The position numbers and the translations under genes are program-made. Positions 1 through 5,838 of a stretch of 9,388 bases of DNA are shown here, piece after piece. The notes below the pieces were generated by a model. That model made no database searches, was not told where the DNA came from, and was given only the letters and a program-made list of their open reading frames with translations. The stretch covers positions 1 through 9,388 of the forward strand of contig CAKTFW010000049.1 of the NCBI GenBank assembly GCA_934561175.1, written 5' to 3'. The stretch comes from an uncultured Oscillospiraceae bacterium (lineage in GTDB: Bacteria; Bacillota; Clostridia; Oscillospirales; Oscillospiraceae). The first letter of the stretch is position 1; every line of letters begins with the position of its first letter.

Positions 1-108
1 CTCTAAACCAAGCAGCTGAGGCTTAAAGCGATTAACCCATGACTGTAATTCACCCTCAAAAAGCAAAATTCCATCGAAGTGAACTCTCAACCCGTATCGA
101 GATAGCAT
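1..108 (-). CDS. Unidentified open frame running off the left edge
   Basis: An open frame from ATG 106-108 runs 36 codons to the window edge without a stop (MLSRYGLRVHFDGILLFEGE and onward). There is no good ribosome site, and the same frame stays open upstream of the ATG back to a TAG near 140, so the start is uncertain. I do not recognise the sequence. It could be the beginning of another cluster gene, a remnant, or chance. Confidence 0.25.
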   Translation of the reverse strand, partial: MLSRYGLRVHFDGILLFEGELQSWVNRFKPQLLGLE

Positions 109-173
109 GGTTTTTATGCGCTGTTTGCTTTGGCACTAGCCTCCCCTAACCGCTCCGGTGTTCAATATAGTTT
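109..173. other. Region after kdsC, no clear terminator
   Basis: These 65 bases follow the kdsC stop. The only pairing I find on the minus strand is a weak GGC-TAGT-GCC stem without a following T-run, so transcription probably continues past the left edge or ends outside the window. Confidence 0.3.
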
Positions 174-635
174 CTATGCCAGCAGCCAAGCAATGAACTC
201 CCGTACTGCACCGCTTCCACCTTTGCGGGTACACACATGGTCCACGGCAGCCAGTACCTCTTCCACCGCATCCGCCGGACAAGCCGTCAGTCCGCAAAAA
301 TGGATGCAGTCCAAATCGTTTAAATCATCGCCAATATAGGCAATCTCTGCCGGTTCTGCCCGGTATTTCTCTGCCACGGTTTTCAGACAGGCCAGCTTGT
401 CGCCCACACCCTGGTGCAGTTCTGTAATGGCAAGCTCCCTGGCCCGCTCCTCCACGATGGCCGACCGGCGGCCGGTGATGATGACAGGCACGATCCCCGC
501 TGGAGGCAGCAGGTGGGCGATGGCATAGCCGTCCTTCACGTCAAAGGCCTTCATCAACTCCCCCTGGGCGCCTATGTAGATGTGTCCGTCCGTCAACGTC
601 CCGTCCACATCCATGACCAGCAGCTTGATAGGCAT
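174..635 (-). CDS. kdsC: Kdo 8-phosphate phosphatase (HAD superfamily)
   Basis: This 153-residue cytoplasmic HAD phosphatase removes phosphate from Kdo 8-phosphate to give free Kdo for KdsB. DVDGTLTDGHIY (9-20) holds the nucleophile Asp9 and the acid/base Asp11. IITGR (52-56) is motif II, Lys80 lies in GVGDKLACLK as motif III, and IGDDLNDLD (101-109) is motif IV. The tail GGSGAVREF (139-147) is the KdsC C-terminal loop that reaches a neighbouring subunit in the tetramer. The protein is shorter than E. coli KdsC (188), missing mainly N-terminal residues, and is a cap-less C0-type HAD. The open frame extends to 728, but ATG 635 has AAGGAGAG ten bases upstream and begins MPIKLLVMDVDGT. It follows the acyltransferase stop by two bases. 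A phosphatase for a related nonulosonic acid is the only real alternative, and kdsA, kdsB and kdsD argue against it. Confidence 0.94.
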   Translation of the reverse strand: MPIKLLVMDVDGTLTDGHIYIGAQGELMKAFDVKDGYAIAHLLPPAGIVPVIITGRRSAIVEERARELAITELHQGVGDKLACLKTVAEKYRAEPAEIAYIGDDLNDLDCIHFCGLTACPADAVEEVLAAVDHVCTRKGGSGAVREFIAWLLA

Positions 636-645
636 TTTTACTGTA

Positions 646-653
646 CTCTCCTT
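646..653 (-). promoter_or_regulatory. Ribosome binding site of kdsC inside the acyltransferase 3' end
   Basis: AAGGAGAG on the minus strand, 10 bases before ATG 635. It lies in the last codons of the acyltransferase frame, so kdsC has its own start signal even though the upstream gene is broken. Confidence 0.65.
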
Positions 654-1458
654 CGCTTTTGTATTTGTTCCTTTGCAATCACCCAACACAGCGCTATAAA
701 AACAGTAAGGATCGTGACCAGGAACCAAAGAAGCAGCTTGGATTCAACACCCATCCATGCAAGGATACGCAGGATGAGAGGATGTAAACAATAAATCACC
801 AGACTGCTTTTCCTGCATATACCGCCAAGCCAGAGGTTCCCGCTTGCTGTGATACTTAAAAGCATCTGCAATATAAAATACGTCATGACAGGCGTGCAGA
901 AAAGGTACGAATACTTGCTGCTGTTCACGGTGCAAAAGTGCAGCAAAGAGGCTTCCGCGGCACATGCAAGTATTGAAAGAATGGTATATAGATAAATCTT
1001 TCCCGGCTGTTTTTCTTGGCCTTCCATGCACAATATGCCAATGCCAAGCAGTGGAACAGCCCGAAATACAGCATCAAAGACAGTGGAAAAGCGCCCTGTC
1101 AACCATGCCAATACCGCTATGCTGTCAATTCCAATCCAGCTATACGAATACAGCAGGCATTCCCCCACCCACAGCAAAGGGATCACGACCCGTAAATGCC
1201 GTACGGAAACAAACGACAGTAACAGATACAGAAGGGGAAGCGCATAGATCAAGGCGAGCAGATACCAGAGATGGAAATAAGACCCGGCAAAAAGAAAACC
1301 GGCAGTAAAATCTTTTACGAGAGTTTTGCCCCACCAGCCAGTTTGATACCACTGTGGGAGTTGAAGCAACGTATAAACAACCGTCCATCCAATATAGATC
1401 AACGCGATCTTTTTCAGATACTTCCATAGCTTTATACGGTTCTCTGGGTAGTTGCAGA

Positions 1459-1462
1459 TTTT
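1459..1462 (-). other. Frameshift site: A4 run in the acyltransferase gene
   Basis: The minus-strand context is CGGAACGGAAAATCTGC. Frame 0 reads R-N-G-K-S-A and soon meets TAA; one extra A restores R-N-G-K-I-C and the full protein. The whole gene is 1061 bases, so one added base makes it divisible by three. C-GGA-AAA is not a standard X-XXY-YYZ slippery heptamer. Confidence 0.75.
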
Positions 1463-1707
1463 CCGTTCCGGTAACATAAGCTGCTGAAAAATAGATACCC
1501 GGAAATTGCAAAGAAAAGCGGAACAGCGATCCGTACGGCCACATCACCCAAATAAAAATCAATTATGCCGGAGCACTCTGAAAAGGGCCTTGTATGGATG
1601 ATGATAACCAAAAGGGCACAAATAAACTTTGCAATATCAAGAGAAAAGAAACACCTTTGGGATGTATGTTGTTCGACTGCACGCGGTGCGGCTTCCATTG
1701 AATAAGT

Positions 1708-1713
1708 CCTCCT
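1708..1713 (-). promoter_or_regulatory. Ribosome binding site of the acyltransferase gene
   Basis: AGGAGG on the minus strand, 9 bases before ATG 1698, in the 38-bp gap after kdsD. It is a consensus site, showing that the gene still begins with a good translation signal. Confidence 0.8.
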
Positions 1714-1736
1714 ATCGGCAAGCTTCCAGGCCCGAT

Positions 1737-2714
1737 TTACCGCACGATCCCCGCCTTGAAAATATCCTGCATCAGAATCGTTCCAACGACTTTACGCTCC
1801 TCGTCCAGGACCGGCATTCCGGTGATCTTCAGATCGCTCATGACCTGGAGGGCGTTGACCGCCATCTCCCTGCTGTCGATCCACCGGGGCGTCTTTGTCA
1901 TGACATGGTCAATGACCTCATGGTAGACGTCAGTGCCCCGCTCCAGCATCCGCCGCAGGTCACCGTCTGTAATGATGCCTTTCAGCTTGCCGGCCTCATC
2001 TGCCACGGACACCATACTCAGTCCCTTGCTGCTCATTTCCACGATGGCCTCCCGCAAGGAGCTCTGCTCCCGGACCACCGCGTTTTCCTTCCCGGCGTGC
2101 ATCAGATCGCTGACATGGACCAGCAGCTTTCTGCCCAACGCTCCGGCGGGATGGTACAGCCCGAACTCCTCCCGGGTGTAATTCTTCGCCCTGGACACCA
2201 CAAGAGCCAGCGCATCTCCCAGCACCAGAAGGGCAGTGGTACTGCTGGTCGGCGCCAGGTGCATATAGCAGGCTTCTTCAAACTCCGGGAAAAAAAAGTG
2301 ATACTGGCATTCCCGGGCCAGCGTGGATTTAGGCTTGCCTGTGATGGCCACCGTCTTGCACCCGATCTCGTGGAGCGTGGGCATCAGGCGGATCACTTCC
2401 TCGCTCTCGCCGCTGTAACTCATCAGGATGACCACATCCTTCTCCTCCACCATGCCAAGGTCCCCATGCATGGCCTCCGCCGGATGCATGAAAAACGCAG
2501 GTGTCCCCAGGCTTGCCAGCGTCGCGGCGATCTTGGTGCCGATATGACCGGGCTTGCCCATACCGGCGAGGACCACTTTTCCCCGGCAGTTCAAGACCAG
2601 GTCCACCATGTTGGAAAAATCCTCTCCCAAAGCGTCCCGGGTCCTGGTGAGTGCTTCTATTTCCTTGTCAAAGACGGCACGCGCCTCCGCAATGACGTCA
2701 AATTGCGCTTCCAT
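1737..2714 (-). CDS. kdsD: D-arabinose 5-phosphate isomerase (KdsD/KpsF type)
   Basis: This 325-residue enzyme interconverts ribulose 5-phosphate and arabinose 5-phosphate, the first committed step to Kdo. The N-terminal SIS domain has GMGKPGHIGTKIAATLASLG (51-70), HPAEAMHGDLGM (77-88), MSYSGESEEV and LAPTSSTT (153-160). FGLYHPAGALGRKLL (184-198) links it to two CBS domains (about 205-325), each with a GI/GxI-type core such as LKGIITDGDLRRML and VVGTILMQDIF. Lys54, Glu106, Glu147 and His188 match the E. coli KdsD catalytic residues Lys59, Glu111, Glu152 and His193 with a constant offset of five (E. coli numbers from memory). Length equals the family norm (about 328). Paralogues in this family are KpsF (capsule) and GutQ; the location makes the capsule-type role likely. 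ATG 2714 has GGGAG seven bases upstream. It ends in TAA, 38 bp before the acyltransferase gene. Confidence 0.96.
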   Translation of the reverse strand: MEAQFDVIAEARAVFDKEIEALTRTRDALGEDFSNMVDLVLNCRGKVVLAGMGKPGHIGTKIAATLASLGTPAFFMHPAEAMHGDLGMVEEKDVVILMSYSGESEEVIRLMPTLHEIGCKTVAITGKPKSTLARECQYHFFFPEFEEACYMHLAPTSSTTALLVLGDALALVVSRAKNYTREEFGLYHPAGALGRKLLVHVSDLMHAGKENAVVREQSSLREAIVEMSSKGLSMVSVADEAGKLKGIITDGDLRRMLERGTDVYHEVIDHVMTKTPRWIDSREMAVNALQVMSDLKITGMPVLDEERKVVGTILMQDIFKAGIVR

Positions 2715-2721
2715 AGCCTCA

Positions 2722-2726
2722 CTCCC
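2722..2726 (-). promoter_or_regulatory. Ribosome binding site of kdsD
   Basis: GGGAG on the minus strand, 7 bases before ATG 2714, in the 17-bp gap after the kdsA stop. Confidence 0.55.
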
Positions 2727-2731
2727 GCCTG

Positions 2732-3502
2732 TTACTGTACGGCTTCATATACCCGCTGCAGCTTTTCCAGCAGCTGGCGCATCTGCCCCAGAGGCACCAT
2801 ATTGGGGCCGTCGGATCTGGCGCTGTCCGGGTCGGGATGAGTCTCCATGAACAGCCCGTCCACGCCCACGGCAATGGCCGCCTTGGCCAGGTACTCCACA
2901 TATTCCCGGTTTCCGCCGGTGGAGGTACCGTTGCCGCCGGGCTTCTGTACGCTGTGGGTGGCATCGAAGATCACGGGGACGCCGAACTCCTTCATCACCC
3001 GCAGCCCCGTCATGTCCACCACCAGGGTGTTGTAGCCGAAGCTGGTACCCCGCTCGCAGAGCATCACGTTGCTGTTTCCGGACTCACGGACCTTTTCCAG
3101 GCAGTTCTTCATATCCCAGGGCGCCAGGAACTGGGCCTTTTTGATGTTCACGCACTTTCCGGTTTTGGCAGCCGCCACCAGCAGGTCCGTCTGCCGGCAG
3201 AGGAAGGCTGGGATCTGTAAAATGTCCGCCACCTGGGCGGCAGACTCCGCCTGCCAGGCCTCGTGGATGTCCGTGCAGATGGGCAGGCCATAGGTGTCCT
3301 TCACCTTCTGTAAAATACGCAGGCCCTCCTCCAGACCGGGGCCGCGAAAGCTGTGCAGCGAGGTCCGGTTCGCCTTGTCAAAGGAGGCCTTGAACGTGTA
3401 CGGAATGCCCAGTTCATCGGTGATGCGCTTCATCTCAACGGCGATGGAGAGCACCATCTCCTCGGATTCGATGACGCAGGGACCCGCGATCAGTTGAAAC
3501 AT
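2732..3502 (-). CDS. kdsA: 3-deoxy-8-phosphooctulonate synthase, metal-dependent class
   Basis: This 256-residue TIM-barrel enzyme condenses arabinose 5-phosphate with phosphoenolpyruvate to Kdo 8-phosphate and phosphate. IAGPCVIES opens the barrel. FKASFDKANRTS (37-48), SFRGPGLEEGL, CTDIHE, QIPAFLCRQTDLL (96-108), KKAQFLAPWDMKN, ERGTSFGYN (150-158), DATHSVQ (180-186) and METHPDPDSA are all textbook KdsA blocks. Cys9, His183, Glu220 and Asp231 match Aquifex aeolicus Cys11, His185, Glu222 and Asp233 with a constant offset of two, so this is a class II, divalent-metal-dependent enzyme. E. coli KdsA instead has Asn at the Cys position. It is shorter than E. coli KdsA (284 residues) and closer to the Aquifex length. 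The start ATG 3502 follows AAGGAGGG. It lies 12 bp after kdsB and 17 bp before kdsD. Identification is firm. Confidence 0.97.
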   Translation of the reverse strand: MFQLIAGPCVIESEEMVLSIAVEMKRITDELGIPYTFKASFDKANRTSLHSFRGPGLEEGLRILQKVKDTYGLPICTDIHEAWQAESAAQVADILQIPAFLCRQTDLLVAAAKTGKCVNIKKAQFLAPWDMKNCLEKVRESGNSNVMLCERGTSFGYNTLVVDMTGLRVMKEFGVPVIFDATHSVQKPGGNGTSTGGNREYVEYLAKAAIAVGVDGLFMETHPDPDSARSDGPNMVPLGQMRQLLEKLQRVYEAVQ

Positions 3503-3508
3503 ACTTTT

Positions 3509-3516
3509 CCCTCCTT
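3509..3516 (-). promoter_or_regulatory. kdsA ribosome site overlapping the kdsB stop codon
   Basis: The minus strand reads TAAGGAGGG, where TAA (3515-3517) ends kdsB and AAGGAGGG is a near-perfect Shine-Dalgarno sequence for ATG 3502. Ribosomes ending kdsB stop on the kdsA ribosome site, a layout that favours coupled translation of the two pathway enzymes. Confidence 0.8.
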
Positions 3517-4249
3517 ACGCAAGCCCCAGCTTTTTCATGTACTCCTCCACCGCCACGCGGTCCTTGGGCGTGTCCACAGACAGCGTCTTGCAGTGGGCGT
3601 TGATGTAATAGCAGTCCTTCCGGTTTTCGATGAAGCGGAAGGAGTCGTTCTCCTCGATCTTCTCTACCGGGCCCCGGGGCGTATCGTGATAGTAATCCAG
3701 AGCTTTTCTGGTGAACGCGCCCACGCCCACGAACTTCTGGTAGGCGTAGTCCATGGCGCCCTTGGGGAACGGGATGGGTGCCCGGGAAATAAAGAGGCAG
3801 ATGCCGTCTTTGTTGGTGACGATCTTCAAGTTGGTGGGGTCCACCACCTCCACGGGATTGGAGAAGTCCGTCATCAGGTTGGAGACGTAAAAGCCATCCT
3901 CGGGAATGCGCTCCGGAATGCATTTGACGATGTCTTCCGCCAGCACCAGGGGCTCGTCCCCGTTCACCATGACATAGAGGTCTGCCTCCACCTTCTGCGC
4001 CACCTCATACAGCCGCTCCGTGGCGGTCTCGCAGTCCGGAGAGGTCATGATCACTTTCGCGCCGAAGCCCTCCGCTGTTTCCTTGATCTGCTCGTTGTCC
4101 GTGGCCACGTAGACTTCCTCAAAGCACTCCACTTCCTTGCTGTGCTTCCACACCCAGTAGAGCATGGGCTTGCCGCAGATGGGCGCCAGGGGCTTCATGT
4201 TGAACCGGGAAGAACCTCCCCGGGCAGGGATCATTCCGATGATTTTCAT
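3515..4249 (-). CDS. kdsB: CMP-Kdo synthetase (3-deoxy-manno-octulosonate cytidylyltransferase)
   Basis: This 244-residue enzyme (E. coli KdsB is about 248) joins CTP and Kdo to give CMP-Kdo and pyrophosphate, the activated donor. It begins MKIIGMIPARGGSSRF, a nucleotide-binding loop, followed by MKPLAPICGKPM. VNGDEP at 95-100 matches KdsB VQGDEP with Asn in place of Gln. TNKDGICLFISRAPIPF (145-161) matches the KdsB segment with SRATIP, and SVDTPKD (224-230) holds the C-terminal metal-binding Asp. The RGGSSR loop looks more like CMP-sialate synthetases, but GDEP, SRAPIP and VDTP are KdsB features, and three other kds genes lie downstream. The start at 4249 rather than 4267 rests on GGAGG eight bases upstream; the longer start would place the ribosome site inside the gene. 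The TAA stop runs into the kdsA ribosome site. The gene is GC-rich. Confidence 0.93.
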   Translation of the reverse strand: MKIIGMIPARGGSSRFNMKPLAPICGKPMLYWVWKHSKEVECFEEVYVATDNEQIKETAEGFGAKVIMTSPDCETATERLYEVAQKVEADLYVMVNGDEPLVLAEDIVKCIPERIPEDGFYVSNLMTDFSNPVEVVDPTNLKIVTNKDGICLFISRAPIPFPKGAMDYAYQKFVGVGAFTRKALDYYHDTPRGPVEKIEENDSFRFIENRKDCYYINAHCKTLSVDTPKDRVAVEEYMKKLGLA

Positions 4250-4257
4250 GATTAATT

Positions 4258-4262
4258 CCTCC
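4258..4262 (-). promoter_or_regulatory. Ribosome binding site of kdsB
   Basis: GGAGG on the minus strand, 8 bases before ATG 4249, in the 38-bp gap after the flippase. It decides between ATG 4249 and the upstream in-frame ATG at 4267. Confidence 0.75.
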
Positions 4263-4287
4263 AACATAAGTCTATATAATTCAACAT

Positions 4288-5820
4288 TTAAATAGGCGTA
4301 CGTCTGCCTGGTTTCAATGTTCTTTGAATCAGCTGCTTTTCATAACGATTCATCACAAACAACCAGTTCAATATACAGTAAACCACAGTGTACACGAAGA
4401 TTCCTGTCAGCAACGCAAAAACATTATAAAAATTAATATATTTGGAAATCATCCACGCGGCAATGCTCATTGTAAAAGGAACAAAATAAATCGGTCCAAG
4501 CTGTTTCCAAAAGCGAATCATATCCAATCCCGTTTTGTTATGATAGTACCAATTCATCACAAATCCCTGCCCAAAGATCAAAGCCCCCCCCGTCATCAAG
4601 GCAGCGCCAACGATTCCCATATACTGCATCAAAAACCAGGTTCCAATTACATTCAAAACCGCAATACCCAAATACATCAGTGCGCGGAATCGGTGCTTAT
4701 TCTGAGCAACAACCACGTTCAAGCACACGCTCTGGACCAGTGGGATCATATTGGGGATCATCATCAGCACTGCGACCCAGTATGCCTCGGCGTATTCCGC
4801 GCCAACGTAAAAGTAAATAAAGGGCTGCCCAAACGCGATAAATCCCGAAATGATCAATACCATGATATAGCCTTGTATTCTGCCCACACGAACCGCAAGG
4901 TCCGTCAGTTCCGCATTGGATGTGCCTTGAAAAACCATACGGTTTGTCTTTGGCGAAAGTAAACTGGATACACCAATTGTCACACTGAACATAATTTGGT
5001 TAAATGTACCGCCCACATTATACACTGCAACTCCTGTTGTTGCCAACGCAGGAATCATGCCGATCATGACCGTATCGGTTGCATTATACAGTTGACCTAC
5101 CACATTAGATACGAATATCCAAAATGAAAACCCCAGGATGTCTTTTATCATATGGGACGGTAATCCATGGTAGCAAGGCTTTATCCGCATATACTTGCGC
5201 ACGTATACCAGATAGATTTCCCGGGACACAACAGACATGCCAAGAGACACTGACGCCATTCCGACAGATGCGGCTCCCACATACAAAACCAACAAGTTCA
5301 AAAGCGGAACAACGCAGGTAGAGAGGATATTCATACACTGAGAGAACAAGAAATTCTCATGTGCGGTGACTACAGAAAGGTACGGAGCTTGTGAAAAGCT
5401 CAACGCCATATTGATGACCATCAAAAATACCAGGATTTTCATACGGCTCAGCTCTGTGGCGGTCAATGAATTTCCATACCACCGGTGAAGATTCATCGTC
5501 AAAGCTATGCCAATTACCAGCGCAGCAGCCGCAATCATGTAGAAAATCACGCTGAAAAGCCCCAGCATTCTTTCCTCCGCCTCTTTACCCTCCTCTTCTC
5601 TGGCTTTGATAAGATACCGGGTAATAGCGGAACCAAGGCCCATGGAAATCAGGGACAAATAGCTGGTCATGCTGCTGGCGAGCTTATAAAGCCCGTATTC
5701 GCTCTGTCCCAGTAACGAAAGCATGATGGGGGTATAGAAAATTGGGATGAGGTTGCCCAACCCCATATTGATGTAATTTAATATAATACCTGCCCGGAGT
5801 TGGCCGTTTTCTTGTTTCAT
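4288..5820 (-). CDS. Wzx-like polysaccharide flippase (MOP superfamily)
   Basis: This is a 510-residue polytopic membrane protein of the oligosaccharide flippase (PST/Wzx) type, expected to move the undecaprenyl-linked repeat unit across the cytoplasmic membrane. Hydrophobic segments alternate with short charged loops along the whole length, consistent with 12-14 helices. The N-terminal GIILNYINMGLGNLIPIFYT, followed by LSLLGQSEYGLYKLASSMTSY, is the usual Wzx entrance region. A second-half helix set begins near WIFVSNVVGQLYNATDTVMIG, and the C-terminus is basic (LKPGRRTPI). The open frame extends upstream to 5949, but that part overlaps the DUF115 gene. The ATG at 5818-5820 with AAGGAA ten bases upstream gives the family start. 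G+C is moderate to low (40% in the 60 bases from 4921), below the flanking kdsB and DUF115 genes. Substrate range cannot be predicted, but its place between the transferases and kds genes implies a Kdo-containing unit. Confidence 0.93.
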   Translation of the reverse strand: MKQENGQLRAGIILNYINMGLGNLIPIFYTPIMLSLLGQSEYGLYKLASSMTSYLSLISMGLGSAITRYLIKAREEEGKEAEERMLGLFSVIFYMIAAAALVIGIALTMNLHRWYGNSLTATELSRMKILVFLMVINMALSFSQAPYLSVVTAHENFLFSQCMNILSTCVVPLLNLLVLYVGAASVGMASVSLGMSVVSREIYLVYVRKYMRIKPCYHGLPSHMIKDILGFSFWIFVSNVVGQLYNATDTVMIGMIPALATTGVAVYNVGGTFNQIMFSVTIGVSSLLSPKTNRMVFQGTSNAELTDLAVRVGRIQGYIMVLIISGFIAFGQPFIYFYVGAEYAEAYWVAVLMMIPNMIPLVQSVCLNVVVAQNKHRFRALMYLGIAVLNVIGTWFLMQYMGIVGAALMTGGALIFGQGFVMNWYYHNKTGLDMIRFWKQLGPIYFVPFTMSIAAWMISKYINFYNVFALLTGIFVYTVVYCILNWLFVMNRYEKQLIQRTLKPGRRTPI

Positions 5821-5830
5821 AGCAGAGAAA

Positions 5831-5838
5831 TTCCTTTT
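5831..5838 (-). promoter_or_regulatory. Ribosome binding site of the flippase gene
   Basis: AAAAGGAA on the minus strand, 10 bases before ATG 5820. Its first bases overlap the TAA stop of the DUF115 gene (5837-5839). It decides for ATG 5820 over the longer open frame. Confidence 0.6.

Larger units (their letters stand above)
638..1698 (-). pseudogene. Acyltransferase-3 family membrane O-acyltransferase, frameshifted
   Basis: When intact, this gene would encode an integral-membrane acyltransferase (Acyltransferase_3, OafA/WecH-like) that acylates polysaccharide sugars. The first frame (1698-1432) gives 88 residues: SLDIAKFICALLVIIIHTRPF, with Lys24 and His35 in the K/R-X10-H spacing of the family, then RIAVPLFFAISGYLFF. 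It then stops at TAA 1432. The rest lies in another frame, from about 1460 to TAA 638-640, as NYPENRIKLWKYLKKIALIYIGWTVVY and many further hydrophobic helices. Adding one A to the four-A run at 1459-1462 joins them as NGK-ICNYPEN into an uninterrupted 353-residue protein, the usual length. No other lesion is seen, so the loss is recent, a sequencing error or a switch. An AGGAGG sits nine bases before ATG 1698. The gene ends two bases before kdsC. Confidence 0.85.

Noticed and set aside
109..173. Rho-independent terminator after kdsC
   Set aside because: Only a three-base-pair stem is found and no T-run follows it on the minus strand.
1455..1470. Programmed -1 ribosomal frameshift in the acyltransferase
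   Set aside because: The local C-GGA-AAA does not fit the slippery heptamer rule, and this family is not known to me to use recoding. A plain one-base deletion explains it better, though slippage on the A-run is not strictly excluded.
1140..1562. 140-codon minus-strand frame across the acyltransferase frameshift
   Set aside because: It is the third frame; the family motifs lie in the other two frames, and this one has no conserved segment.
1629..2840. 403-codon open frame on the plus strand
   Set aside because: It lies antisense to kdsD, whose motifs are unmistakable; GC-rich codon bias on the minus strand leaves the opposite frame open. Its translation is His/Gln/Arg-rich and without family motifs.
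3353..4255. 300-codon open frame on the plus strand
   Set aside because: Antisense to kdsB and the 5' end of kdsA, again a compositional shadow without recognisable domains.
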